64,000 bases of DNA from Diphasiastrum complanatum (GCA_029204225.1 CM055106.1:39895827-39959826), one strand, 5' to 3'. Shown: positions 21,870-33,600, numbered from the stretch's first letter. The notes: generated by a model from the sequence alone, not told the origin. Made by a program: numbers and translations.

Positions 21870-23059
21870 TCATTTTCCATCCAAGTGCCCAAGAATTATT
21901 GTGCCATAGTTCAGGATTTCCTTCACTTTATATGGGCCTTCTCCGGTAAACTTCAACTTACCCTTGATTAGCTTGCTTTTGTACATCAATGCAAGATCTC
22001 CTGCTTTCAGATCTTTCTTGTGCAAACAACGATCGTGCCATGCCTTGCGGTGGTCTTTCTCTGCCGCTAAGGCATGAACTGCCATCAATCGGGTTTCACA
22101 TAATTTGTGCAATGCTTCATGACAGAGTTGTAAGGACATATCATCATTTAAGCGTTCCGCTGCTGCTATGCGTAAAGATGGGATTAAAAATTCAGTTGGC
22201 ATAACAACATCTTGACCATAAACCAGTTGAAAAGGTGTTTGATTTGTACTATTTTTGTAAGCGGTTCTTAATGTACATAATGCTGCATATAGTTTATGTT
22301 CCCAATCGGACCGACTTGCTTCAACTGTCTTTGTCATAATGGTGCAGAGAATCTTATTGGAAGATTCAGCTTGGCCATTCCCTCTGGGATAATAGGGAGT
22401 ACTAAATCTGTGTATAACAAAAAAATCTTCTAGTAACACTTTATTGTTTGATTAACAAAGTGTGTACCCCGGTCACTGACAATTTCGATCGGACATTTAA
22501 ATCTGATTATAATATTTTCATATAGAAACTTGGCCGTAGATTTTGCATCAACCACTTTGATAGCTTTGGCTTCAACCCACTTGGTCATATAATCAGTTGC
22601 GACGATAATGTATCGAGCCTGAGATCCTTGCCCAGCAGGATGAATAGGACCAACATAATCCAGTCCCCATTTTTCAAACGGTGCTTGCGATAAAACCGGA
22701 TGTAAGGATTCATAATTCTGTCGAGTAGGCCATCGTGCTCGCTGGCAAACATCACATGTCTGAATAAAAATTTCTATGTCCTTATGCGTAGGCCACCAAC
22801 AACCGGATTGCAAAAGTTTGCGAACAGTAATATCTGTAGAGAAGTGTCCTCCACCCATGCCATCATGTGAAAACATAATTATATCTAGTACTTCATATTC
22901 TAAAACACATCTTCGTAAAATATTATCTGATCCACGATGATTCAATTGTCTTGCAATTAATTGATAAGGTTGAGCCTTATGAAACAATTGTCTCTTCTGT
23001 ACTTTTGTCAAAGAGTCATTCGGTTGTCCTAGCATCAGGTATTCAACAATATCTGCCAC
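21870..23059 (-). pseudogene. Tat/Athila-like integrase
   Basis: Two overlapping frames (23059-22430 and 22439-21870) encode a full integrase, broken by one frameshift. The zinc domain shows HDGMGGGHFSTDITVRKL then CDVCQRARWPTR. The core has LDYVGPIHPAG, YIIVATDYMTKWVEAKAI (first Asp), IEIVSDRGTHFVNQ (second Asp) and TPYYPRGNGQAESSNKIL (Glu). The C-terminal part includes YGQDVVMPTEF and a basic KLIKGKLKFTGEGPYKV. The Y-P-R-G-N-G-Q-A-E wording is seen in Tat-type elements. Confidence 0.92.
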
Positions 23060-23420
23060 TCACTCAGGTACTGCTTCAACATAGAACAACGCAGCATCTT
23101 GCAGCTCATCATCCACTTCAGTATTAACTGGTGCGGATTCAATTTGCGAAACGTGATCGGCTAGATAATGTTGCTTTTCCTTTCTAATCACAATTCGAAA
23201 GTCAAATTCAGTCAATAATAATAACCATCTTGCAATACGTCCAGTATTACACGTCTTGTTTACCAAGTAAAGTAATGGTTGATGATCCGTATAAAATACA
23301 AATTGCATTTTTATGAGGTAGTGACGAAATTTTTGAACAGAAAAAATCATGGCTAGCGCTTTGCGTTCTATTGTTGAATAATTCTTCTCTGGATCTGTAA
23401 GCTGTCTGCTTGCAAATCAT
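23060..23420 (-). pseudogene. Ty3/gypsy RNase H (Tat/Athila-like element)
   Basis: The frame from 23350 reads KFRHYLIKMQFVFYTDHQPL, containing the YTDHQPL landmark with its catalytic Asp. It then has GRIARWLLLLTEFDFRIV and HYLADHVSQIE near the end. The N-terminal part of the domain is in the preceding frame (ALEAFEKLKKTLSSAPIL, FHVHTDASKYAIGSVLTQPG). A stop near 23405 divides them. It would remove template RNA during reverse transcription. Confidence 0.9.
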
Positions 23421-24534
23421 ATGGAATAATCCTTCTTATAGTCACCTGGCTGCGTCAAAACTGATCCAATGGCGTATTTTGAGGCATCTGTATGAACATG
23501 AAACTCTAATGTCCAATCCGGAGAATGCAATATTGGTGCTGAAGATAATGTTTTTTTTAACTTTTCAAAGGCTTCTAACGCCTCTACTGTCCAAATAGGA
23601 ACAATAGTTAGTTTGTATATAGGTTGTACTAAATCCGCAAAGAAGATATAAAAATTTGATAGTAGTTCGCATGACCCATAAACACATAAACTCCTCAAAT
23701 TGTTGCTGGCGGTGGCAATTCTACAATAAAATAATTTGATCTTAAAATAATCGGTGGCAATACCATGTCTTGATATCACATGTCCAAGCACAACTCCGTG
23801 CGAAACCCATATCTGACATTTTTCTGGATTTAGAGAAATCTGATATTTGCGGCATCTTTCAAATACTTTCTCCAATCGATCCAGGTGGTCTGTATCTGTA
23901 CTATGAACTCCCAAGTCGTCCAAGTAGATTTCAAGGAATTTTCGAAGATAATCTTTAAAAGCAAATTGATTACTCTTTGGAATGAACTTGGTGTATTACA
24001 GAGTCCAAACGACATTACTTTGTAAGCATAGGTGCCCCATTCTGTTGCAAAAGCGGTTTTGTGGCGATCGGCAGGTGCAATCTTAACCTGGTTGTAACCA
24101 CTAAATCCATCCAAGAAACTATAAGCTTCCGCTCCAGCAAGGCGATCCAGAATGCTTTCAGTAAAAGGTAACGGAAAGTGATCCTTTCGTGTCACTTTAT
24201 TCAATGCTTTGAGATTCACACAGATTCACAATTTCCCATTTTTCTTAGGAAGAATGACAATCGGTGAAATCCATTTTGTATGCTCGATCTCATAAAGGAA
24301 ATCGGTGTCAAGTAATCCCTGAAGTTCTTTCTTTATCAGATCTGCCACATTAGGATTACAACGATAGAACTTTGTAACCTCTGGTACTGCATCAGGTACT
24401 AAAGGTATGGTATGTTCAATCACTGATGTCGGAATACCCTTCAAATCTTGATAAGTCCATGCAAAGCAATCTTGATACTTAATAAGTAACAAACGGAGTG
24501 CTTGATACTGTTCAGGAGTAAGTTGTGATCCCAC
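23417..24534 (-). pseudogene. Reverse transcriptase (Tat/Athila-like element)
   Basis: Three frames cover RT: 24534-24226 (DCFAWTYQDLKGIP through SPIVILPKKNGKL), 24219-23830 (NLKALNKVTRKDHFPLPF, SFLDGFSGYNQVKIAPADRH) and 23923-23417. The catalytic YLDD lies in EIYLDDLGVH at about 23905-23925, spanning a frameshift, and is followed by NPEKCQIWVSHGVVLGHVIS. The palm D is in SFLDGFSGY. At least two breaks, one a stop after KKNGKL, inactivate the copy. Confidence 0.92.
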
Positions 24535-24716
24535 TTATACAATGTTTTTCGGTTCTCCTGGTTCAGCAAGATTCATTGGCTGCGTCCTAGCTGGGCCATC
24601 GTAAACCTCTCTAGATTCCAGCATGTGTTCTTCAGGTTCACGATGTGCTTTAGGTAACATAATAACCACATTATTCAGTGTATAACGTTTAAAATGCTCT
24701 GGCATATCATGCTGGA

Positions 24717-26162
24717 CTACTTTTGCTGTTCTTTTTCGAAAGGACTTGTCTTGGATCTTCGTTTAGTCTTCTTAGCAGGAATTGATCGTGGAGGTGATGA
24801 CTTTTGGGATGATAAATCTTTCTTCACAAGTGAAGACTTCCTAGACGATGATGTCTTGCTGGAAATCTGGCTTGAAGGATCATTCTTGACTTTTCCTTTG
24901 CCTTTATCCAATAGAGGTGGCACTTCCTTTGAATCGATCTTTTGAGGGGGATTTTCCCATTTCAGGACCGTATTATAGTGCTGCTTAGCTTGTTTCTTCG
25001 TTATCAAACCTGTGATCCTGCCTCCCTTCAATATAACTGCTTTGGGCGGTTTGATTGTTGGTTCATCAGGAACATTACGCACTCCAAATCTGGTCGGATC
25101 CATGTGATGTAGAATCAGTTCATCCATAAGTTCTGCATTGCCATCATAAGTTAAGACATGGCTCACTGGTATGAGATCATCCTCAATTGGATCTGGTATA
25201 GGTTCTGTTGATATCCAGGCTACATTCAACACATTTAGTGGAAACGTGATTGGTGTATCCAAAGTTCGATCTAATAAGGAAATCTCGCTCAACTCTGATT
25301 GAATATCTTGTTGACACATATATCTTGCTGTATAATCAATTGTTGCAAGAGCTTCATTCCAATTGACAGTATCTGTTTGAGAATAGTAGTGAACTCCCAA
25401 TTTTTTCTCTGGTCGATCACAAGTGTGATTCGTTGTTGATGAATCGTCATCTGCTTTTTGAACCACTGGTTTGATAGTCCAAGTCGTAGCATCAACTTTA
25501 ACTGCATGTTCACAATTTTCAAAAGTGATTTTTTCAGTACCCCAGTTATGAATTATTTGCGCAACTCGTAACCATGGACATCCTAATAGAACTCGGTAGA
25601 CATTTGGTGCTTCTGGTAAGTCCATCACAACGAAAGTAATGACGAACTGTACTCCTGCAATCTTGATAGGTATATTTTCCACCATTCGTCGTGGACAAAC
25701 TGTCGTTTAATCCACTAGCTTAATAGCAAAAGTAGCAGGCTTAATCTTTGTAAGGCCCCATTTTGTACATAGCTTTGTAGAAATCAGGTTAACTCCTGAA
25801 CTGCCATCTATCACGGCTGCTTCTTTAGAAAATTGTCTATGTTGTATCGGCAGAGTAATATTCTTTTGTTCACTTTCCCAAGCGGCTCCAACATGGAGTA
25901 CATCGTTAGATTCTTCAAATCCAGCACAAAAAGGCGGCTCCTGGTGGACTTCTAATTCTTCTTGAGCTAAATTTTGTGCTAAGTCTTCTTTAGCTTTTGG
26001 CACCAACTTTAGAAACTCTCCCAATGAAATATGGATCTTTCTAGACAAAATGTTCATGAGTAACTCTGTATGCGGTGCTTCCGGTTCAGTCATCTTGAAG
26101 GGTTCTTCCTGATGATGTAATTGATCATTCATATCCGTACTTAAATTTCTTGGAGGCTGCAA
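24717..26162 (-). pseudogene. Protease region and linker (Tat/Athila-like element)
   Basis: The frame 26162-25707 contains AAVIDGSSGVNLISTKLC, the protease active site with D-G-S-S-G in the form used by Tat and Athila elements. A stop near 25706 separates the next frame, 25685-24717, which begins with FVVMDLPEAPNVYRVLLGCP, the distal protease strand. It continues for about 200 codons of Lys/Ser/Pro-rich linker (KGKVKNDPSSQISSK). The linker is long compared with most gypsy elements and looks disordered. Confidence 0.85.
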
Positions 26163-26576
26163 TGGTGAAGACCGAACTTAAGCTGTTACTTTAGCAGCTT
26201 CAAGTTCCTCTTCTTCTTGCAGATGTTAGTGCCCATATCCACAATCATGACAAAATGGTACAAATTTTTCTTTATTTGGGCATTCTGCAACTCTGTGATT
26301 TCTCCACATGCAAAGCATCCAAGTGGTGCTCTGGTCCAATTTCTCGAGGCTTGTTGTTGAGCGGCAGCATAAATGGCATACTGTTCTGAAGATCCACCTT
26401 CCTAATCATTACCATAATTCCATTGCACTTCCGTAAGGTTCTGGTTCCATCAAATTGGCAGGAGGAGCGGAGTGTTTTGGTGGGGCAAGCAAAGCTAGAC
26501 GTCCCGGGTATCCAAGAGTAGATTGTCGTAGTCTTGCTGCTGGATTTGCTCCATACTGTGGATCTCGATATCCCAT

Positions 26577-27550
26577 CTAGGCATACCGTTGTTGAATTAT
26601 CCGAGGATTGAAGTTGCCAAAAGCAGTCTCATGGTCAGGTGAATTACACAGATGGCAAACACTGATTTCCATTCGTTTTTTGAATTGAGGACACTCGTTC
26701 ACAATGTAATTTCCTGTACAAATAGAACACCAGATATTTTTCCTGGTAGGAAAAGTCTTTGCAAACTTCTCAGGTTCCTTGTTCGCTTCTCCGTGGAAAT
26801 TTTTCAATGCTTTGATCTTCTCATCAAATTGCAACTGCAACTTTTCCATCTGTTTCTGTTGGGTCTTCCCAAGTTTCTCGAACTCATTGAGCATCATTTC
26901 TGCAGTAGCATTGGCATTTGTTGATGCAATAGTGATGGATGTCGTAGTAGTTTGCCCTGCTGTATAAGGCAACATATTGACATTCGGCTCATCATCTGAA
27001 TCTTCATCCTCCTCCCGAATTGCATCGTCCATAGCATTTTGCAAAAGTGCGTACTCATTATGGCGATTCAGCTCACGTCTGATCCGTTTAGGTAGACCAA
27101 ACAAAAATCACATAATCATGGCATTTTCATTAATCAGCTCAGGTTCGCATTCAGATCTAAGACGTTTCACCCTTTCAATGTGATCTCAAACCATTTACCG
27201 CTTTCCCATTTTAATTCTACTTAAAAGTAGGAAAGGGTCTTCCATACACTTCTGCGGTTTGAATGTGTGATAAGGGCTCATTTAACAACCTCCCAATCTG
27301 TATGCTCAGTTTCATCTTGGTTATAGTACCAATCTTGTGCTGTGCTTGTTAAGGCCATAGGAAACAGCCTAAGTTTATCTTGAGGATAAATCTCACCATA
27401 GACCTCACAGGATTCAACATAGATCTGTAGAAATCTAACTGGATATGTTAATCCATTATATTTGGGTAGATCCAATCTGGGTGCTCTTCTAACAATAATT
27501 GGATTGACCTCCTGTGGAGCACCTCCAGGAGCAGCTCCAGGGGCAGCCAT
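26577..27550 (-). pseudogene. Gag (Tat/Athila-like element)
   Basis: The N-terminal frame starts with a good Met at 27550: MAAPGAAPGGAPQEVNPIIV, then RLDLPKYNGLTYPVRFLQIY and TSTAQDWYYNQ, a typical gag capsid start. After a break near 27200 the frame 27104-26577 continues with an acidic region, a Gln/Lys-rich helix (MEKLQLQFDEKIKALKNF) and two Cys-rich motifs, CSICTGNYIVNEC and CHLCNSPDHETAFG. These resemble incomplete zinc knuckles. A 320 bp stretch between 26163 and 26576 continues in broken frames. Confidence 0.85.
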
Positions 27551-27842
27551 CTTTACAAATTTAGATCAAATAGATAATGAGATTGGATCTAGATTTTTCC
27601 AAAAAACTATCTCAGATTAGATCTGCTAGATCTATTCCACTTTTCAAGAATCTGATTCTATATGATGAAAAACTTTTTGAAATTTGATCAAAATGATAAA
27701 TCTCTTAGAATCCAATTCAGAATATATCAAGCAAATCAATCCCAAACTAACCCTAAAATGCAGATCTAGCACTATTCATGCCACGACAAGATGCCTAATG
27801 CAAGCTAACCATAAACCAAATATGCTACAAACTGAAAAATTG

Positions 27843-27871
27843 GCGTAGCTCCCCGGCAACGGTGCCAAAAT
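27843..27871 (-). promoter_or_regulatory. Primer binding site (tRNA-Asp type)
   Basis: On the minus strand, directly after the LTR end, the sequence reads TTTTGGCACCGTTGCCGGGG. TGGCACCGTTGCCGGGGA differs at one position from TGGCGCCGTTGCCGGGGA, the form known from plant Tat and Athila elements, which pairs with the 3' end of tRNA-Asp. It marks the start of reverse transcription and confirms that the right-hand LTR is the 5' LTR. Confidence 0.85.
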
Positions 27872-28373
27872 TGTAGTGGGTTTATTTCCTTGCCTAACCT
27901 GAATCCAAGATCTAGTCAATCTAGCATTAAAGAGACAGAGTTAGTTGTCACGCGTAGGTTCGTTCCCATGAGAGCGATAACATAGTTCAGATTTCAACAT
28001 GAATGGAGGATCTAACACTAACATCCATTAACACTAAGCATTAACACTACATCCATTAACTCTACTTCCATTAACCCTAAATCCACAACAATGATAGAAA
28101 CTTAATCTTCTCTCTCTCACAAAAAGCATAAGAAATAGCAATCCCAATAATGATTAAACCCAACAATTAGCAAATACAAAGGAAACATGAGAAATGGAGG
28201 AAAAGAGAGGAAGAGCAAGGACATTCATCGATCCATTTATGAAGAGAACCAATCTGCTTTTATTGAAATGAGGAAATGAACATCAGGAGCAACTCGAGTT
28301 CGTCCCTTTTTATAGTAGAGAGGAGGACCCTGGCCTCTGAATCCTATTGGTCCAATCTTGCCTCTCTTTTTAT
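27872..28373 (-). repeat. Right (5') LTR of the Tat/Athila-like element
   Basis: It begins TGTAGTGGGTTTATTTCC on the plus strand and aligns with the left LTR along its length, with scattered single-base differences and one small gap. A TATA-like CTATAAAAAGGG lies on the minus strand near 28310, placing U3 to its right. The match to the left LTR stops at 28373, where copia LTR sequence starts, so its outer end is probably missing. Confidence 0.87.
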
Positions 28374-29193
28374 TATCTCCTGAGTACAATGATACTATGT
28401 AAATATTCTCTCTCTACAATAGTATGCAGCCTTACTGACACAAATCGAACAGTCTGTATCTATATCGACTTTGAAGCAGAACAAGATCGACTCGATTACA
28501 TCAACGTTGACTTCATCGACTCGACTTAAGTCCATTGACATCCTAACTTCGACTCCATCGACATCGACTCAAGGGTGAACAAGTCGACTCGACTCAATCG
28601 ACACCTTCAACGACTATCGACTATCACTAGTCAAAATGGAGCTCTGCACGATACAGACTATGTCACTGTTTACTTTGCTGTAACTGTATCACTTCACAAC
28701 CGTTACTCTTACAGTTGTACTCCAACTGATGTATGTTATATATACCAGAAGTGACAATAAGCATATACAATAGATGAGTCAATCATCAGTAGTAGCGTGA
28801 ATTAGAGTTCCTTAGTAAACTATTTGAGCGTAGTAAGATCACTATACATAGTGCACTATTACTGTGAATCATGCTCGGGTTCGTGATCTGATCGTTGTAT
28901 TCACAAGAACTTAACGCAAATTCTCTATTTTCTTTATGTGTGTTTGCATTGACGAATGCTTTATAATAATTCCTTTCTTTTGTACTGATACTCGTTTCAC
29001 GACTCATTCAGAATTTCCATTTTGAAGGAAGCATGGCTGTCATAGACGCCTAACTGCTCCTTCATGGTTGTCTTTGACACCTACAAAGATATTCCACTGG
29101 TTGATCTAAGTAATAGTTTGAATCAACAATTGGTAAAGATCCTGTCATAATTTAATGTTGAGTTTTTCTCTTGTCTGGATTTCGTATTCAACA
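28374..29193 (+). repeat. Ty1/copia 5' LTR
   Basis: The end is clear: TATTCAACA at 29193, followed after four bases by the initiator-Met primer binding site. A TATATATA at 28737-28744 is a likely promoter. Upstream of it, from about 28460 to 28630, TCGAC is repeated about eleven times. The start is uncertain because the sequence abuts the Tat/Athila-like LTR; TGAGTACAATG at 28380 is one possible start. No 3' partner of the same sequence is seen in the window. Confidence 0.75.
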
Positions 29194-29197
29194 AGAG

Positions 29198-29210
29198 TGG
29201 TATTAGAGCT
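29198..29210 (+). promoter_or_regulatory. copia primer binding site (tRNA-iMet type)
   Basis: TGGTATTAGAGCT matches the usual plant copia primer site TGGTATCAGAGC with one difference and sits four bases after the LTR end. It shows that the LTR to its left is a 5' LTR and that an internal region once followed. Confidence 0.85.
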
Positions 29211-30060
29211 AATAAAATAATTTCCTAAACAAATATTCCTTCATACAAACCCAGCAATCTGGAATTCAATGCAATTGTGGGACATTGTAGCGACAACGGA
29301 CTGCGATGTTTTCTAGATGGCAAAGCCAGTGCCAACACATACTGTTAGGGCATTAATGTGCAACTATGAATAGGAGTAGTTCATTAGTGATTTGGTGGTT
29401 TTTGTAGCATGACTATAAATAGGAGTAATACATTCGTGATTTAGTGGTTGTTGTAGCAGATTATTTGTGAGAATTAGGATCATGATATATGTTGGAATTT
29501 TTGATAGATTGCTCAAATAAACAGATCATAGATATAGTAGCTGAACTGTTTGTACAAACTTTTTCATGTCTTATTTCTTGAATAAGTAGAGTGCATTGCT
29601 CATTTCAACAAATGTATTGTTTATTTCAAATCATTATGATCCGTGACTTGAGCACATGAAGGATTGAATTTCAAGTCTAATTTTTTTTTTTGAATTCTGC
29701 AATTTTCAATATTGTTTCAAGCATCTCAGAATAGGTAAGATGTGTTGACTGAGATGGCACATTCATCGTTTTTCGACAATTGGCCCGTTTGAATCCTTGC
29801 CGTATTGGTGGTCCATCTTTCTTAAGTTGTCCATGGCATCTCAATATGCCATACAATATCCCCAGGTCAAAAAAAATAGGCTTGAGTTGCCCCTACGTGG
29901 CAAACGTCACATGCCACCTCATCTGCCACATGGTGGCAAATCAACATAGGTTCAAAATGGGGGAGATCCATTTTTCCTCCATGGACCAACAAGAAAACTC
30001 CATTTTAAATTAGGGACTTTCCAGGCAATAAAAGCAACTAAAGAGCAATAATGCATCTTG
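29211..30060. other. copia leader remnant and gene-upstream sequence
   Basis: The first 150 or so bases after the primer site may be the start of a copia internal region (QLWDIVATTDCDV in a broken frame), but no clear gag follows. A 45-60 bp near-duplication occurs at about 29366-29410 and 29405-29450 (ATGACTATAAATAGGAGTA versus CAACTATGAATAGGAGTA). The rest is unassigned sequence upstream of the synthetase gene. Confidence 0.4.
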
Positions 30061-30065
30061 GTTTT

Positions 30066-30137
30066 CAAGGGGGGGGGCTTGAACCTGGGACCAAAGAAAC
30101 TTTGGATGCCAAGCTAACCCACTGAGCCAACCCCTCG
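30066..30137 (-). repeat. tRNA-derived SINE or tRNA pseudogene
   Basis: On the minus strand GGGGTTGGCTCAGTGGGTTA contains an A-box-like TGGCTCAGTGG. About 35 bases later GGTTCAAGCCC is a good B box. This is the internal RNA polymerase III promoter layout of tRNA genes and tRNA-derived SINEs. It does not fold into a full tRNA by eye, so a SINE relic is likelier. A run of nine G on the plus strand abuts the B box. Confidence 0.5.
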
Positions 30138-30244
30138 ATATATAAGAGCAATGATGTCACAACTGTGCCTTTAATAAATCCTTAAAATATTAATTAAAAG
30201 AATCCATTTTTATTAATGCACAATAAGCTAAGGTAGCTTGCAAA

Positions 30245-30525
30245 TGGGCCAAGGCAAAAGTAGAAAAGTCTCATATACCCAAAGTGAATCCCATGGACTT
30301 ATTTTTAGGGTTTAGTAGTTCCTTCACAACCAAGAAATCTCTCTCCTGCTGCGCTTTTCTCGTTTCCACCTATACAGTTAACGCACACGAATGCGAGGAA
30401 GATTTAGGAAGAGCTTCGATGTAGCAGCGGCAGCATCACATTAAGCAATTTTTTCTGTATTTCTGACAATAGCAAGGGCAGGAGCAGGAGCAGGAGCAAG
30501 AGCAAGAGCAAGAAGCGAAGCAATC
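30245..30525 (+). promoter_or_regulatory. Promoter and 5' UTR of the glutaminyl-tRNA synthetase gene
   Basis: TGGGCC at 30245-30250 is a site II-type element, and TTAGGGTTT at 30305-30313 is a telo-box. In plants these two often occur together in promoters of ribosomal-protein and translation genes. A pyrimidine-rich stretch (TCTCTCTCCTGCTGC) follows at about 30340. The 5' UTR just before the ATG holds a purine-rich GGAGCA/AGAGCA repeat at about 30480-30512. No clear TATA box is seen at the expected distance. Confidence 0.6.
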
Positions 30526-30675
30526 ATGCCTGTAGAAGAGGACAGTAATGCGAAGGCCAAAAAGGATGGGGAGGTTCTGGAGCAGTTTCTGAAAATCGGT
30601 TTGGACGAGCGCACGGCTCAGAATGTGCTTGCCAATTCTAAAGTTACCGTCAATTTGCTGGAGGTCATTCGCGAG
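30526..30675 (+). CDS. GlnRS: GlnRS exon 1 (start of N-terminal domain 1)
   Basis: The exon encodes 50 codons, starting [13 protein letters not shown] and ending NLLEVIRE before donor GAG|GTATTT. The segment [20 protein letters not shown] matches the first helices of the eukaryotic GlnRS N-terminal domain. The ATG has A at -3 and is the natural start because family homology begins a few residues later. It ends in phase 0. Confidence 0.93.
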
Positions 30676-33600
30676 GTATTTGGTTTGCTCTGGCTCGCCA
30701 TGACTTTGTGGCAATCGTGAGTTTGAGCAGAATGGAGCATATTTTGTAGCAATATGAACTTCAATGAGTTCTTCATTATGAGTCCAATCAATCCGTTTCA
30801 TTACGTTTCATAAGGCCAAGATCTAAAAGATTTCTGAGAATTTCAAAATGCATCAGTTAAATACGAGCAAAATTGCAAACATCTTCCCCATTGAAGAATT
30901 ATATGCACTATAATCAACGCATACATTTTATGAAGTCAAGTTTGTAGGTTCAAAGAACATCCGTTGTTAATTTGTAAATTTGGGGGGCTGGCTTGATTGC
31001 TCCTTCGAAATCTATATCTCGATTTTGCCTTTCCTTTATCCTGCCATGTCTGATTTTTCTGATCCAAAATCGTTCTCATCTGCTTTTTTCAAAAGGAGTT
31101 AAGGTCCAGAAGACTTTATTTGGAGAATCAATTTTTGGTTTGAAAGTTTCTTTGAGCCGAGAATTCATAATAAGTTAGGACACAGAAAGCTTTGGCAGAC
31201 TCATAGGCCTTCTTACACAGTTGGAGGCCTTTTACAGTTTAAAAATTCATATCCCATGTTGTGTGCAGGCGGAGATACAGGAAGGATGCGGCAAGGCAAC
31301 GGGGAACCTTTTATATACGGTGCGTGTTTATATAGATTGTAATGGCTATGTGTCGAGCTTGCCTGTTTTTCTGGAAAATCGTGCTCGTTGATCATTCTGT
31401 TTAAGGACTTCAAAATAGGACTCGATAGGGAACGTAAATATGCAGAATGTTTGGTGTAGAATGTCTTGTAGCTTTCTAGCTCATTATATCTAGTTTCTGA
31501 CTGTCCGTTCTTTGAAAAATCTGAAGTTGGTAGCTCTCATGTATCCTCTAGAAAATCATGTAGCCATGTTTCAAGTTCTTCAAACAGTTCAAGGCGTTTG
31601 CTGAAAATCAAACTCAGAGAAAGATCAAGGCTCTACGTACTGATGGAGGGGGAGAATTCATCTCCACCGAATTCAAGGACTTTTGCAAGGCCAATGGAAT
31701 GCGTTAGCAGTGTACAACCAGTTACTCACTTCCGTCCAATGGTGTAGCTGAGAGGAAGAATCGGACACTCATCGAAAGTGCCAAGAGCATGCTGGCCCAT
31801 GCCTCTCTTCCAAAGAAATTATGCTCAGAAGCTATTACTACAGCTGCCTATATGCAAAACCGATCCATCACTAAGGCCTTGAATGGCAAAACACCCCATG
31901 AGGTGTGGACAGAATTGAAGCCATCACTCAAGCATATTCGAGTGTTTGGATGCATTGCTTACTCTCAAATCCCTGAAGATCTAAGAAAGAAGCTGGACGA
32001 CACCAGCCGAAAGTTGATCTTCATCGGCTATTCCTCAGATCACAAGGCATACAAGCTCTACAATCTGGACACTCAGAAATCATTCACCAGAGATGTCATT
32101 TTTGTGGAAGACCGATCCTTCGACCACAAGGGGAAAGCTTCATCGACTTCCAATCCCAGATTCGACAACTCCGAACTCAGGACTGATCACAAGCTCGACA
32201 CCGACTCCTTCGACAATGAGTCAGCAGACCCTTGACAAGTCGAATTGGATCAGAAGACCGAAGTTCAACCCAGAAGATCAAACTGGTCCAGATAGCCTCC
32301 ATCCCGATTTATGGATGATCTGGCCTGCTACTTTGTATAGGAACCAACCATAGTTTCAGAGGCAATGTCGACACCTGTTGCTGATCAATGGAAAGCTGCA
32401 ATGGACACTGAATTCGATTCTCTTATTTAGAATCAAACATGGACTGTTGCTAAGCTGCCAAAGGATCGAAATCCGATTCCATGCAAATGGATAGTCAAGG
32501 TGAAGTATGATGCTGAAGGAAGACTCAATCGATACAAGGCCAGGCTTGTCGCCAAAGGCTTCTCCCAGATCCTAGATCTGGATTATTCGGAGACCTACAG
32601 CCCTGTCGTTAAGCATGCTTCGATTCGTCTACTACTCTCCTTTGCAACTGTAGCTGATCTCGAAGGCCACCAAATGGATGTCCAGACTGCCTTCCTCAAC
32701 GGAACTATCGAAGAGGAGATCTACATGTCGCAGCTAGAGGGATACGAACTCAAGAGTAAAAAGCACCTAGTATGCAAAATTCACAAGGCTCTCTATGTTT
32801 GAAACAATCACCAAGAGCCCGGTTTCAGAATATCAATGCATTTCTAATGGAGAATGGTTTGATTCCAAACTCGGCAGACTCGAATGTTTACTTCAAGTTT
32901 GTATCCAGTTCCTTCATTATCATCACTCTCTATGTTGATGATACGTTACTTTTTAGTAACAATCTAAATCTATTGAAGGATACGAAATGCATGCTAGCAC
33001 AGGAGTACAAGATGACTGATATGGGTCTAGCCCATTACTGTCTCGGAATCCAGATCCATCGAGATCGACCCAGCAGACAGATTTTCATCAGTCAACAACG
33101 ATATCTCACTCATGTACTGGAAAAATACGGAATGACCAATTGCAAATCGAGCTACTTCCCACTCGACCCTGGTCTGAAGCTGTCGAAGGAGCAGTGTCCA
33201 CAAGCCGAGGCAGAGAAGGAGGAAATGAAGCAATATCTGTTTCACTCCATCATCGGGTCACTCATGTATGCTATGCTTTGCACTCGACCCGACTTGGCAT
33301 ACTCCATCAGCTCTCTCAGCCAATTCCTATCGAATCCAGGGCCAACTCATTGGAAAGCTCTCATGTAGGTCATGAGGTATGTCCAAGCTACAAAGCATCT
33401 CAGCATCTGTTATGGAGGCAGCCAATCTGCCAATATTCTTGAAGGATATACAGATGCAGATTGGGCAGGAGATATCGACACCAGAAGATCAACTTCTGGA
33501 TTTGTATTCATATTGAATCAAGGCCCAATCTCATGGAACAGCCGAAAGCAGACCTCAGTAGCATTATCTTCAACCGAGTCAAAATACATAGCTGCCACAA

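Larger units (their letters stand above)
18239..28373 (-). mobile_element. Tat/Athila-like Ty3/gypsy retrotransposon, nearly full length
   Basis: Two closely similar sequences of about 500 bp in the same orientation (18239-18753 and 27872-28373) are the LTRs. Inside the right one on the minus strand is a primer binding site like the 3' end of tRNA-Asp. Reading leftward follow gag, protease, RT, RNase H and integrase, then a long extra ORF region before the left LTR. The Asp-type primer site, the protease wording (VIDGSSGVNLI) and the extra ORF after integrase point to the Tat/Athila branch. Stops and frameshifts in gag, RT and ORF3 show it is not autonomous now. The right LTR seems cut by the neighbouring copia LTR, so no target duplication is visible. 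Confidence 0.9.

Noticed and set aside
30436-30801. 121-codon minus-strand frame with Cys/Ser repeats over GlnRS exon 1
   Set aside because: It is the shadow of exon 1 and of the purine repeat in the 5' UTR.
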